Source: Proteobacteria bacterium UBA6908 (lineage in GTDB: Bacteria; Pseudomonadota; Gammaproteobacteria; Acidiferrobacterales; UBA6901). From it: a DNA stretch of 15,302 bases. Numbering within the stretch: the stretch's first letter is position 1; every line of letters begins with the position of its first letter. Position numbers and translations under genes: made by a program. A model generated the notes under the pieces. It saw nothing but the letters and a program-made list of their open reading frames with translations. It did no database searches and was not told the DNA's origin. The stretch spans positions 1 through 15,302 of the forward strand of contig DKBE01000029.1 of NCBI GenBank assembly GCA_002451085.1. The letters run 5' to 3'. Of the stretch, positions 7,308 to 15,102 are shown piece after piece.

Positions 7308-8198
7308 TTAGTCCGGAAAGACTCCCGTGGAGAGATAACGGTCGCCGCGATCGCAAATGATCGTCACAATCACGGCATTCTCAAGCTCGCGCGACAGACG
7401 GAGTGCGGCGAACGTGGCGCCACCCGAGGAAATGCCGCAGAAGATTCCCTCCTCACGTGCCAATCGCCGGGTCATGTCCTCGGCTTCGGCCTGTGATATC
7501 TCCATGACCTGGTCAACACGCGAGCGGTCGAAAATCTTCGGCAAATACTCGGCCGGCCAGGCACGGATCCCGGGAATCTGTGATCCTTCACTTGGTTGCA
7601 CACCGATGATCTGTATCGTCGAATTTTTCTCTTTCAGAAAGCGGCTGGTGCCCATAATCGTACCAGTGGTCCCCATTGAGCTTACAAAGTGCGTGATGCG
7701 CCCCTCGGTATCTCGCCAGATTTCAGGTCCAGTCCCCTCGTAATGTGCGCGTGGGTTGTCGGGATTGGAAAACTGGTTGAGCACTCTCCCCCGGCCCTCG
7801 CGCCCCAGCTGATCGGCGAGATCGCGCGCACCTTCCATGCTGGCCTCCTTTGAGACCAACACCAACTCGGCGCCAAATGCCTTCATGGTCGCGCGCCGCT
7901 CGAGGCTCTGGTTTTCAGGCATGACCAGCACCATGCGATAACCCTTCATGGCTGCGGCCATGGCCAGCGCAATGCCGGTGTTGCCGGAAGTAGCTTCGAT
8001 GAGGGTGTCACCCGGTTTAATCTCGCCGCGCGCTTCAGCATGCTTGATCATGCTCAGCGCCGGACGGTCCTTCACCGATCCAGCCGGGTTGTTGCCCTCA
8101 AGTTTTGCCAAAATGGTATTGCTGGTCTTGCCGGGAAGCCGTTGCAGGCGAACAAGCGGGGTATTTCCGACAAAGTCTTCGAGGGTGCGGGTTTTCAT
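7308..8198 (-). CDS. cysM: Cysteine synthase B (O-acetylserine sulfhydrylase, CysM type)
   Basis: The pyridoxal-phosphate enzyme makes cysteine from O-acetylserine and sulfide; CysM can also use thiosulfate to form S-sulfocysteine. The 296-residue length is right for CysM and shorter than CysK. The cofactor lysine is K43 in NNPAGSVKDRPA (36-47), TSGNTG (70-75) binds the substrate carboxylate, and GTTGTIMG binds phosphate. KDRPAL and the short C terminus ending in STGVFPD are CysM-like. ATG at 8198 has only a weak ribosome binding site. It follows the small unknown gene by 40 nt and is followed within 2 nt by the exonuclease gene. No cys regulator or sulfate assimilation gene is nearby. Confidence 0.94.
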   Translation of the reverse strand: MKTRTLEDFVGNTPLVRLQRLPGKTSNTILAKLEGNNPAGSVKDRPALSMIKHAEARGEIKPGDTLIEATSGNTGIALAMAAAMKGYRMVLVMPENQSLERRATMKAFGAELVLVSKEASMEGARDLADQLGREGRGRVLNQFSNPDNPRAHYEGTGPEIWRDTEGRITHFVSSMGTTGTIMGTSRFLKEKNSTIQIIGVQPSEGSQIPGIRAWPAEYLPKIFDRSRVDQVMEISQAEAEDMTRRLAREEGIFCGISSGGATFAALRLSRELENAVIVTIICDRGDRYLSTGVFPD

Positions 8199-8238
8199 AA
8201 CCGCATATTAAAGCAATTCCACTTCAAATCGATGATGT

Positions 8239-8631
8239 CTAGCACCAGCAATAACGGTCACACCCCAAGGCCGTGACCTGATCGCGACTAAAACGGGCTA
8301 TCTCGCAGGAGTCGTGGTCAATAAGGCAAAGCGTGCCGGATAACTCAGGATGCACCATGCCGCTGATCGTGACGCCATTGATCTTGCCGATCTCAACCCA
8401 ATAGGCGGCATCCCCCAGGCCAATCCTCACAAAACACCCCGGGGCAAGGTGATTGAGGTCTTCCTTGGTTGGGGCGGGAAAGTGATCCTCCCGTGTCTTG
8501 TTTCCATAGAGGGCCCCGCCAATTTCCGTCTTGTATTTTTCCTGGTCAAGAGAACCGAAGTCATCATCATCGGCGGCAACAACCCCTGTGGCAATCTCGG
8601 TATTGTCGTCAGCAACCTTGTTGGCACCCAT
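8239..8631 (-). CDS. Small conserved-looking protein of unknown function, Cys-rich C terminus
   Basis: I do not recognise this 130-residue protein. It is probably real: ATG at 8631 has a strong ribosome binding site (GGAGG/GGGGAG at 8639-8647, spacer 7 nt), and it lies in the same direction between two housekeeping genes. The N-terminal 50 residues are acidic and probably flexible (ADDDDFGSLDQE). From about 57 (DLNHLAPGCFVRIG) onwards it alternates short hydrophobic strands and turns (AYWVEIGKINGVTISGMV, GTLCLIDHDSCEIARF), suggesting a small beta barrel that could bind nucleic acid or protein. It ends in CDRYCWC (C124, C128, C130), with further cysteines at 66, 102 and 109. There is no signal peptide or membrane segment. 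A metal site or redox-active thiol tail is possible but unproven. Confidence 0.78.
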   Translation of the reverse strand: MGANKVADDNTEIATGVVAADDDDFGSLDQEKYKTEIGGALYGNKTREDHFPAPTKEDLNHLAPGCFVRIGLGDAAYWVEIGKINGVTISGMVHPELSGTLCLIDHDSCEIARFSRDQVTALGCDRYCWC

Positions 8632-8660
8632 GGCTTATCTCCCCTCCATTCACCGGAGAA

Positions 8661-8688
8661 ATAATACACATGTGACTAACAGCAACAA
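8661..8688 (-). promoter_or_regulatory. Possible promoter for the small unknown gene
   Basis: On the minus strand TTGTTG (8683-8688) and TATTAT (8661-8666) are 16 nt apart, about 30 nt ahead of the gene's ATG. Match to the sigma-70 consensus is moderate, and the spacer is one base short of ideal. The 188-nt gap between the FKBP gene and this gene makes a separate promoter plausible. Confidence 0.3.
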
Positions 8689-8778
8689 GCCAAAATACGG
8701 CTATAGCTGCCCAAGTACATTTTTGGTTGGCTGGATTCTTCAAGAGGCTATTTCACGCAACCATTTGACGGCATTATC

Positions 8779-8802
8779 TCTGGATAGCGTTCGTCATCCA
8801 GA
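8779..8802. other. Inverted repeat downstream of the FKBP gene
   Basis: TCTGGAT (8779-8785) and ATCCAGA (8796-8802) form a 7-bp stem with a 10-nt loop, about 18 nt past the FKBP stop. CCATTT (8761-8766) and AAATGG (8814-8819) flank it as an outer pair. No T tract follows on the minus strand, so a classical terminator is not supported; it may protect a 3' end or be chance. Confidence 0.35.
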
Positions 8803-8819
8803 TGATTTGCAGGAAATGG

Positions 8820-9161
8820 CTAGTCTGCCGCGAGCAACTCGACCTCAAAGATCAGCGTCGCCTTGGGCGGAATCACACCGCCGGCGCCCCGGTCACCATA
8901 CGCAAGATGCGACGGTATGGTCAGGCGCCGTGCTCCACCCACCTTCATCCCGGCGACACCTTCATCCCAACCGCGAATTACCTGTCCAGCACCAAGCTTG
9001 AATACAAACGGTTCGTCCCGGTCCTTGCTGGAGTCGAACTTCGTGCCATTCTCCAGCCACCCGGTGTAATGCACGGAAACGGTTTGGCCTTTACTGGCGA
9101 CCGTACCTTCGCCTACGACAGTGTCTTCGAATTTCAGGCCGGTATCGGTTATTCGTGTCAT
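8820..9161 (-). CDS. FKBP-type peptidyl-prolyl cis-trans isomerase
   Basis: The 113-residue protein is a single FKBP domain that catalyses prolyl bond isomerisation and helps protein folding. It shows [18 protein letters not shown] (28-45), [20 protein letters not shown] (57-76, with V61, I62 and W65 of the active-site pocket) and [26 protein letters not shown] (Y88, I97, F105). This matches small bacterial FKBPs of about 110 residues and lacks the inserted chaperone domain of SlyD and the dimerisation region of FkpA. No signal peptide is present, so it should be cytosolic. ATG at 9161 is chosen over ATG at 9191 because AGGAG at 9168-9172 sits 6 nt upstream. It follows recJ by 63 nt with no terminator seen between them. 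Confidence 0.95.
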   Translation of the reverse strand: MTRITDTGLKFEDTVVGEGTVASKGQTVSVHYTGWLENGTKFDSSKDRDEPFVFKLGAGQVIRGWDEGVAGMKVGGARRLTIPSHLAYGDRGAGGVIPPKATLIFEVELLAAD

Positions 9162-9224
9162 CAGAAACTCCTGTTGATGTTCATGTTCCATGCATTCACA
9201 AGCGTTACACCTGGGTCGACTGGC

Positions 9225-10952
9225 CTATGCGGGCACAAGGTATTCAATCACCAGTTGCAAGGAACGGTTACCCTGGTATTCATTGACATCCAGCCGATAC
9301 GCAGCCCTTACCCTTGACCACGCCGGCAATGTTGCGGATTCAAGCGCGCGAAAGGCGATCGCCTCAATCGGGTCGGCTCCGGGTGCGGCTCGAAGATACA
9401 ATTTCAGGTGTTTTTCTGCCACGACCCGCTGGTTCACCACTTCGAATTCCCCATCGAACATCGGCTCTGGAAATCCCTGCCCCCAAGGCCCGGCGGCGCG
9501 CAATTGCTGAGCTAGATTCAGCGTCAAATCGTCCGCGGCCAGCGTGCCATCTGAGTGGATCTCGCCGTGTAGATCTTCCTCATCCAGATGTCGCGCCACT
9601 TCCTCTGCAAATGCCTTTTGGAAACCATCGAAATGGGTTTGTGGCAATGACAGACCGGCAGCCATGGCGTGACCGCCAAACTTGCTGACCAATCCGGGAT
9701 GACGAGCCGCCACGGCATCCAGCACGTCCCGGATGTGCAAGCCCGGCACCGAGCGCGCCGAACCCTTGATTTCGAATTCAGTTGCGGGTGCAAATGCGAT
9801 AACCGGACGATGCACACGCTCGCGGATACGCGCCGCCAGGATACCGATGACCCCCTGATGCCAGGCCGGGTCGAACAGACACACGCCGGCGGGCAGGCCA
9901 TGCTCGCCCAGATGCAGTTCCTGAACGATGGCGAGTGCCTGGTTTTGCATCTCGGATTCGATCGCACGGCGATCTCGATTCAATCGGTCCAGTTCCAGGG
10001 CAATTTCCTGTGCGCGTGACTCGCTGTCGGTCAGCAGGCATTCGATGCCGAGCGACATGTCGGTCAACCGGCCAGCGGCATTGAGACGAGGCGCTACCAC
10101 GAACCCGAGATCCGCGGCGGCCAGTCGCCCCGGTTTGCGTCCAGCAGCCTTGAGTAATGCCAGGATGCCGGGACATGCCTGTCCCTGATTGATCCGCTTC
10201 AGGCCCTGGGCCACCAGAATACGATTATTGTGATCGAGTGGCACCACATCGGCGACGGTGCCGAGTGCCACCAGATCAAGCAGCCGGGCGAGATTCGGTT
10301 CGGTGACACTCCGCTCGTCAAACCAGCCATCAGAACGCAATCGGGAACGAAGGGCCAACATCACGTAGAAAATAACGCCGACCCCGGCCAGATGCTTGCT
10401 GGGAAAGTCATCGCCTGGTTGATTGGGGTTGACGATAGCATCGGCCAATGGTAATTCCGCCGCGGGCAGATGGTGATCAGTGATCAACACCTGCATCCCA
10501 AGCGCCTTGGCCGCCTGCACACCCTCAATGCTGGAGATACCATTGTCGACGGTGATCAATACATCCGGCTGGTATTGGGCCGCCACCGCCACGATCTCGG
10601 GGGTAAGTCCATAGCCATACTCAAAACGATTCGGGACCACAAACTGCACTTCCCGGGCGCCCATGGCCCGCAGCGCCCGCAGCGCCAACGCACAGCTGGT
10701 AGCACCATCGGCATCGAAATCGGCCACGATGAGCAGGCGCAGACCGTTGCGAATAGCCCTAGCGAGCAAATCCACGGCCGCTTCCATGCCCTTGAGTAGT
10801 CCGGGTGGCTGCAACAATTCGAGGGTATGCTCCAGTTCAGCGCTGCTGGCCACATGACGCGCGGCATACACACGGGCCAGCACTGGGTGCAAATTCGGCA
10901 GAAATCTGGCCGTAGCCGGTCGTTGCACAATGCGCCGGCGAGTGGTGTTCAA
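9225..10952 (-). CDS. recJ: Single-stranded-DNA-specific 5'-3' exonuclease RecJ
   Basis: RecJ degrades single-stranded DNA from the 5' end in recombination, mismatch repair and base excision repair. The DHH phosphoesterase motifs are intact: VADFDADGA (76-84, D78/D80/D82), VDNGIS (135-140) and TDHHLP (158-163), followed by the DHHA1 domain with GGHAMAAG and a C-terminal OB-fold region. TTG at 10952 gives 575 residues, against 577 in E. coli, and starts NTTRRRIVQRP where E. coli RecJ starts. GGAGG at 10957-10961 lies only 4 nt upstream. The TTG overlaps the stop of the COG4255 gene as TTGA, so the two are very likely coupled. A GTG at 10994 in the same frame would add 14 residues that look unlike the family. 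Confidence 0.95.
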   Translation of the reverse strand: MNTTRRRIVQRPATARFLPNLHPVLARVYAARHVASSAELEHTLELLQPPGLLKGMEAAVDLLARAIRNGLRLLIVADFDADGATSCALALRALRAMGAREVQFVVPNRFEYGYGLTPEIVAVAAQYQPDVLITVDNGISSIEGVQAAKALGMQVLITDHHLPAAELPLADAIVNPNQPGDDFPSKHLAGVGVIFYVMLALRSRLRSDGWFDERSVTEPNLARLLDLVALGTVADVVPLDHNNRILVAQGLKRINQGQACPGILALLKAAGRKPGRLAAADLGFVVAPRLNAAGRLTDMSLGIECLLTDSESRAQEIALELDRLNRDRRAIESEMQNQALAIVQELHLGEHGLPAGVCLFDPAWHQGVIGILAARIRERVHRPVIAFAPATEFEIKGSARSVPGLHIRDVLDAVAARHPGLVSKFGGHAMAAGLSLPQTHFDGFQKAFAEEVARHLDEEDLHGEIHSDGTLAADDLTLNLAQQLRAAGPWGQGFPEPMFDGEFEVVNQRVVAEKHLKLYLRAAPGADPIEAIAFRALESATLPAWSRVRAAYRLDVNEYQGNRSLQLVIEYLVPA

Positions 10953-11977
10953 GCGGCCTCCCGCCAGGACTCCAGCGGACGCGGGCGTCTCCACAAACGC
11001 CAGCGGCAGCGGCGGCTGTAGCAGAACGCAGGACCCATATCCGAAATCAGGGTCAGCGAAGACATCTCACCGGCATGCACCGCCTTCAGCAGTGGATTCA
11101 GCCAGGAATCGGTCAGGTTCTTCAGGACATCTGGTGCCCGCCCGGTATCGCCCAGGACGACCAGATTATTGCCCCGACAAGCCTTCCTGAGGCTTTCGCC
11201 AGCATCCTGGGGCAGCGGATGGACCGGGATGGCCGCTAAACGCGCCAGACCGAGGCTGAGCGGGTCATTGGCCCAGATAGCGGCCCAATTCACGGCCTGC
11301 AGTCGCGGCAACCGCCCACCGCCCCAGAACCAAACACTATTCGCTGGACGACGGCCCTGGGCTTCCCGCTGAGCATTTACTGGCGAAGTGTGCAGCAAAA
11401 TCTGCAGTTCATTCAGGCGGGTGTGCCAAGTCCGCTGATCTGCCCCACGGGGCAGTAACGGGTGAATATCATGGCCTATGGCCTCAGGCAGCGGCGTGGT
11501 AGTTATGGCCGTCTCGCCATCGGGTTTCATGTACCAGCGCTCCGGATGGGGGGCCTTGAGCAACCAGCCATCCACGGCGAGGGATTCGTTCAGTTCTTCA
11601 GCAAGACGTTCGGCATCGGTCACGGTAAGGTCCAGACCGGTATGCAGGACCAGGCGATCGCGATGTGGCTCGAGATATACTGGATCAGCACGTACCCACC
11701 ACTCGTTGTCCACGACCCCCATATCCGTCACGCGCGTAATGGCAGCCACAGGAAGATCGGAATCGGGTTCACGCCGGCCGCCACACATATGAAACAGGCG
11801 CATCTCAAAACCCGAGATCGTTTGTGGAGAGGTATCGGCGCGCGCAAGAAGGCGCTTCAAACAAGGTGGCTGCTTGCAGACAGAAGGCCCGCTGGCTGTC
11901 ATCGCGAACAGGTCTGGCACCAGAATAGTGATATGCCGCTCAAGTTCAGATGCTGTTTGAGGGTCAGTTTTACGCAT
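10949..11977 (-). CDS. Phosphoglycerate-mutase-like protein (COG4255 type), function unknown
   Basis: The 342-residue protein resembles proteins annotated as cofactor-independent phosphoglycerate mutase-related (COG4255), often found directly ahead of recJ. Landmarks are ITILVPDLFAM (16-26), LLHTSPVNAQREAQGRRPANSVWFWGGG (about 195-222) and VVLGDTGRAP; the C terminus is basic and Trp-rich (CRWRLWRRPRPL). The metal-binding Asp/His clusters and the catalytic Ser block of true cofactor-independent mutases are not obvious, so glycolytic activity is doubtful. No signal peptide or membrane segment is seen. ATG at 11977 is the only sensible start; it lacks a ribosome binding site and lies 7 nt after a perfect TATAAT. 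The stop overlaps the recJ start. Family identification is from memory of sequence features, not a search. Confidence 0.75.
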   Translation of the reverse strand: MRKTDPQTASELERHITILVPDLFAMTASGPSVCKQPPCLKRLLARADTSPQTISGFEMRLFHMCGGRREPDSDLPVAAITRVTDMGVVDNEWWVRADPVYLEPHRDRLVLHTGLDLTVTDAERLAEELNESLAVDGWLLKAPHPERWYMKPDGETAITTTPLPEAIGHDIHPLLPRGADQRTWHTRLNELQILLHTSPVNAQREAQGRRPANSVWFWGGGRLPRLQAVNWAAIWANDPLSLGLARLAAIPVHPLPQDAGESLRKACRGNNLVVLGDTGRAPDVLKNLTDSWLNPLLKAVHAGEMSSLTLISDMGPAFCYSRRCRWRLWRRPRPLESWREAA

Positions 11978-11979
11978 AC

Positions 11980-12028
11980 GACGGATTATACCGGACAGGC
12001 CGCCACACTTCGCGATCCGTCATCCGTC
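11980..12028. repeat. Heptamer ATCCGTC, two direct copies and one inverted, around the candidate promoter
   Basis: ATCCGTC occurs at 12015-12021 and 12022-12028 in tandem, and as its reverse complement GACGGAT at 11980-11986, where it overlaps the TATAAT. The tandem copies lie at the end of tctA. They could be operator sites for the COG4255-recJ promoter or form a stem in tctA mRNA. Confidence 0.5.
11985..11990 (-). promoter_or_regulatory. Perfect -10 box, candidate promoter for the COG4255 gene and recJ
   Basis: The minus strand reads TATAAT, then CCGTCGT, then ATG at 11977. A start 7 nt after the -10 would place the transcript's first base on the ATG itself, giving a leaderless mRNA. No recognisable -35 lies 16-18 nt upstream (the position reads GCGAAG), so strength is uncertain or an activator is needed. 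Confidence 0.5.
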
Positions 12029-13525
12029 CTCGCGAAACGCAACCTCGCGTGTGCGACGAATCGCTGGCAACAACACGATCGCCATGGCGACGACGGACAT
12101 GGCCAGCAAGCTGGCACTGATGGGTCGAGTCAGGAACGTTGTCGCGTCGCCGCGTGAAAGAATCATCGCCCGGCGCAGATATTCTTCCATCATTGGCCCA
12201 AGAATAAACCCGAGCAGCATCGGGGCCGGTTCGCACTCCAGTTTGGAGAAAATGTATCCGAGCAGGCCGAACAGGGCCATCAGATAGACATCAAAGGTCG
12301 AACTGTTGATGCTGTACACACCCACTCCACAAAACACCAATATCGCCGGATAGAGCAGATGGTATGGCGCACTCACCATGCGCACCCAGATCCCGATCAG
12401 GGGCAGGTTGAGGATCACGAGGAACAGGTTACCGATCCACATCGAGACAATGATGCCCCAGAATAACGCAGGCTGTTCGGTCATCACGGTTGGTCCGGGC
12501 TGGATACCCTGAATGATGAGCGCACCGATCATGAGCGCCATCACCGGGCTCGACGGAATCCCGAGGGTCAGCATCGGGATGAAAGAAGTCTGGGCGCCAG
12601 CGTTGTTGGCCGACTCTGGTGCCGCCACCCCTTCGATCGCGCCCTTGCCGAATCGCTCCGGGGTCTTGGAGATTTTCTTTTCCACTGAGTACGCGGTAAA
12701 TGAGCCAAGCAACGCACCATTGCCTGGCAAGATACCTAGAATTGAACCCAGCGCCGTACCCCGCAAGATCGGTGCGGCCATGCGTTTCAGGTCTTCCTTC
12801 GTCGGCATCAGACCGGTAATGCCCTTGACGACGGACGTGCGCGTGGTTTCATTCTCGAGGTTGCGAATGATCTCTCCCAGACCAAACATGCCCATGGCTA
12901 CAATGACGAATCCAATACCATCGGCAAGTTCCGGCAGTTCGAAGGTGTAACGCTGCATCCCGGAATTGACGTCTGTACCAATCAGTCCGAGCACCAGACC
13001 AAGCAGGATCATGCCAATGGCCTTGAGCAGTGAGCCATGCGCCAACACGATTGAGGCCACCAAACCTAGTACCATCAATGAAAAATACTCCTGCGGACCG
13101 AATTTGAGCGCGAGTTCGGCGAGTGGTGGCGCAAATGCGGCCAGCAAGAATGTGGCGACGGTACCGGCGAAAAACGAACCGATAGCTGCCGTGGCCAATG
13201 CCGGACCGGCGCGTCCCTGCTTGGCCATGGCATGACCGTCGAGCGTAGTCGCCACCGAGGTCGCTTCACCGGGAAGGTTAATCAGGATCGCAGTGGTCGA
13301 TCCACCATATTGAGCACCATAATAGATGCCTGACAGCATGATCAGCGATGACACCGGCTCAAGCGTAAAGGTAACCGGCAGCAGAATGGCAATAGTGGCA
13401 ATCGGTCCGAGTCCAGGCAGCACACCGACCACCGTGCCTAACGTTACCCCAATCAGGCAATACAGCAGGTTAATGAACGTAAAGGCCGCGTCGAAACCAA
13501 TGCTGAGGTTGGCAAGCAGTTCCAT
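12020..13525 (-). CDS. tctA: Tripartite tricarboxylate transporter large permease subunit
   Basis: TctA is the large inner-membrane subunit that carries substrate, usually a carboxylate, together with Na+ or H+. The 501-residue product is of standard length and highly hydrophobic, with about 11-12 membrane segments. It has the family motifs GVLPGLGP (34-41), YYGAQYGGSTTAILINLPGE (68-87), GILPGNGALLGSF (264-276, an inverted copy of the first motif) and GVAAPESANNA (299-309). ATG at 13525 has only a distant AGG as ribosome binding site and follows the tctB stop by 14 nt. No tctDE two-component sensor is in the window. The substrate cannot be read from the sequence. Confidence 0.96.
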   Translation of the reverse strand: MELLANLSIGFDAAFTFINLLYCLIGVTLGTVVGVLPGLGPIATIAILLPVTFTLEPVSSLIMLSGIYYGAQYGGSTTAILINLPGEATSVATTLDGHAMAKQGRAGPALATAAIGSFFAGTVATFLLAAFAPPLAELALKFGPQEYFSLMVLGLVASIVLAHGSLLKAIGMILLGLVLGLIGTDVNSGMQRYTFELPELADGIGFVIVAMGMFGLGEIIRNLENETTRTSVVKGITGLMPTKEDLKRMAAPILRGTALGSILGILPGNGALLGSFTAYSVEKKISKTPERFGKGAIEGVAAPESANNAGAQTSFIPMLTLGIPSSPVMALMIGALIIQGIQPGPTVMTEQPALFWGIIVSMWIGNLFLVILNLPLIGIWVRMVSAPYHLLYPAILVFCGVGVYSINSSTFDVYLMALFGLLGYIFSKLECEPAPMLLGFILGPMMEEYLRRAMILSRGDATTFLTRPISASLLAMSVVAMAIVLLPAIRRTREVAFREDG

Positions 13526-13539
13526 TTAATGTGCGCCTG

Positions 13540-14013
13540 TCATTGTCCAAACCACGGCCCAAACATCGGGATTGGCAAACCCAGCGCCTTGACAAACACC
13601 AATACACAGAAGGCGGCCATCCCGACTCCGAGTGCCATCGCTACTCCCCAGCGAAAATAGCGGCTCGCATAGGCGCTGACGACAACCAGCAACATCACTG
13701 CCACAATCAAACCGGCTGCACGCAGCAGCAATCCAAACAACACTGTCGCGACCAGCACCAGAATCATTTCTCGATAGGCAAATGCACCAATCGCTGTGCC
13801 CGACCGAAGCAGGCCACGCAGGGATGTGATGAGGCCGACCAAAGCCAGCAATGCACCCAGCACGGTCGGGAAATACCCTGGACCCATCTTGAAGGCCGTC
13901 CCAAACGGATACTCACGTCCCAATATCACGGCAGCGCCGCCGATGGTCATGAAGATAACCCCAGTCCAGAAATCCTTCGGGTTTTGGATGCGAGCCGCCA
14001 CGGATGTCATCAT
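13540..14013 (-). CDS. tctB: Tripartite tricarboxylate transporter small membrane subunit
   Basis: TctB is the small four-helix membrane subunit of the transporter. The 157-residue product has hydrophobic segments at about 16-33, 48-66, 82-98 to 112, and 122-141, and the family motif FKMGPGYFP (41-49) in the loop between the first two. Two ATG codons stand in tandem at 14013 and 14010, and neither has a good ribosome binding site. An 11-bp hairpin ends 11 nt upstream of the first ATG, so entry of ribosomes may depend on unfolding or on coupling to tctC. It is separated from tctC by 62 nt and from tctA by 14 nt. Confidence 0.93.
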   Translation of the reverse strand: MMTSVAARIQNPKDFWTGVIFMTIGGAAVILGREYPFGTAFKMGPGYFPTVLGALLALVGLITSLRGLLRSGTAIGAFAYREMILVLVATVLFGLLLRAAGLIVAVMLLVVVSAYASRYFRWGVAMALGVGMAAFCVLVFVKALGLPIPMFGPWFGQ

Positions 14014-14024
14014 GTCAGGGTATA

Positions 14025-14058
14025 TCGCACGGCGGGATCAAGGCATTCCGCCGTGCGA
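14025..14058 (-). other. Intercistronic hairpin between tctC and tctB
   Basis: TCGCACGGCGG (14025-14035) and CCGCCGTGCGA (14048-14058) form a perfect 11-bp GC-rich stem with a 12-nt loop, in the 62-nt gap. No T tract follows, so it is not a classical terminator. Position 17 nt past the tctC stop fits an mRNA-stabilising or attenuating structure that raises TctC over TctB/TctA; inferred. Confidence 0.8.
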
Positions 14059-14075
14059 AGTGTTGGATGCATAAA

Positions 14076-15050
14076 TCAGTCCGCGTAGCTGCCGGCCGCC
14101 TTGATGATTGGCGCCCATTTCTCAACTTCGGCTTTGAGGTAAGCGCGGTGTGCCTCGGGGGTGGCACGGTCTTGCGGTTCCGGCTCCGTGCCAAGATCAG
14201 CAAAGCGCTGTTTGACGATGGGGTCCTTGAGCGCCTCGCGCAACGCCGCAGAGACTTTTTCGATAATTGGCTTGGGTGTGCCTTTGGGCGCGTACAGTCC
14301 GTGCCATACCGATACTTCAAAATTCTTCAGGCCTGATTCAGCCAGCGTCGGAAGATTGGACAATGACGCAACGCGTGTCTTGCTGGTGACGGCATAGGCT
14401 TTTACTTTCTCACCCTTGATTTGAGGCGTCGTGTTGGTGGTCTGGTCACACATGAAGTCGAATACTCCGCCCAGCAGATCGTTCATCGCCGGACCGGTTC
14501 CCTTGTACGAGACAGTTGTCAGTGGCGTGCCAATGGCGCTCATGAACAACATACCGCACAGGTGCGAAGCCGCACCGATGCCGGCATTGCCGTAGGTAAT
14601 TTTTTCATGGTTCGTTTTGACGTATGTAATAAATTCTTTAATGTCCTTGGCGGGAAAATCCTTTTTCGCGATGATGGTCATTGGCACGGACGTTACCAGG
14701 CCAATCGGCTCGAAATCCGTGAGAACGTTATAGGGAAGCTTGCGGTACAGAGTCGCGCTGGTGGCCATGCCGATGTGATGCAGAAAGACGGTATATCCAT
14801 CGTTATCCGAACGGGCAACCCGACCTGCGGCCAATGTGCCGCCGGCGCCACCGATGTTCTCGACAATGATCGTTTGACCCAGCTTCTTGCTCATGGGCTG
14901 CGCAATCAGCCGAGCCACCGTATCCGTCGGACCCCCTGCCGAGAACGGTACAACTAGCGTAATAACCTTGGAAGGATAATTGTCGGCATGTGCGCTCGAC
15001 ATCGAGGCTAATACCATCACACCGAACGAGGCGAGTATGCGGCGGGACAT
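14076..15050 (-). CDS. tctC: Tripartite tricarboxylate transporter substrate-binding protein (Bug/TctC family)
   Basis: TctC is the periplasmic binding protein that catches the substrate for TctA/TctB. The 324-residue product starts with a signal peptide: MSRR, a hydrophobic core (ILASFGVMVLASM) and an AHA cleavage site before D23, giving a mature N terminus of DNYPSK. It shows ITLVVPFSAGGPTDTVAR (30-47), VENIGGAGGTLAAGRVARS and YGNAGIGAASHL, the ligand-cleft features of Bug proteins. The strong Shine-Dalgarno AGGAGG (15057-15062) lies 6 nt before ATG 15050, much better than those of tctB or tctA. Bug proteins bind citrate, dicarboxylates, aromatic acids or nicotinate; the ligand here is unknown. 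First gene of a tctCBA operon. Confidence 0.96.
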   Translation of the reverse strand: MSRRILASFGVMVLASMSSAHADNYPSKVITLVVPFSAGGPTDTVARLIAQPMSKKLGQTIIVENIGGAGGTLAAGRVARSDNDGYTVFLHHIGMATSATLYRKLPYNVLTDFEPIGLVTSVPMTIIAKKDFPAKDIKEFITYVKTNHEKITYGNAGIGAASHLCGMLFMSAIGTPLTTVSYKGTGPAMNDLLGGVFDFMCDQTTNTTPQIKGEKVKAYAVTSKTRVASLSNLPTLAESGLKNFEVSVWHGLYAPKGTPKPIIEKVSAALREALKDPIVKQRFADLGTEPEPQDRATPEAHRAYLKAEVEKWAPIIKAAGSYAD

Positions 15051-15056
15051 GGAATA

Positions 15057-15062
15057 CCTCCT
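15057..15062 (-). promoter_or_regulatory. Consensus Shine-Dalgarno of tctC
   Basis: AGGAGG on the minus strand, 6 nt before the ATG, is a full match to the anti-Shine-Dalgarno core. It contrasts with the missing site of tctB and supports high synthesis of the binding protein relative to the membrane subunits. Confidence 0.85.
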
Positions 15063-15102
15063 GTTTATATGGTTGTGGAGAAATCACCAAATACACCGAT
15101 TT

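Noticed and set aside
8779..8802. Intrinsic terminator after the FKBP gene
   Set aside because: The stem is short and no T tract follows on the minus strand, so it is listed only as an inverted repeat.
10953..10994. GTG start of recJ at 10994
   Set aside because: Adds 14 residues not seen in RecJ and ignores the GGAGG followed by TTG at 10952, which gives the usual length.
11462..12157. 231-codon + strand open frame opposite the COG4255 gene and the end of tctA
   Set aside because: Spans the intergenic promoter and two genes in antisense, with no domain and no ribosome binding site.
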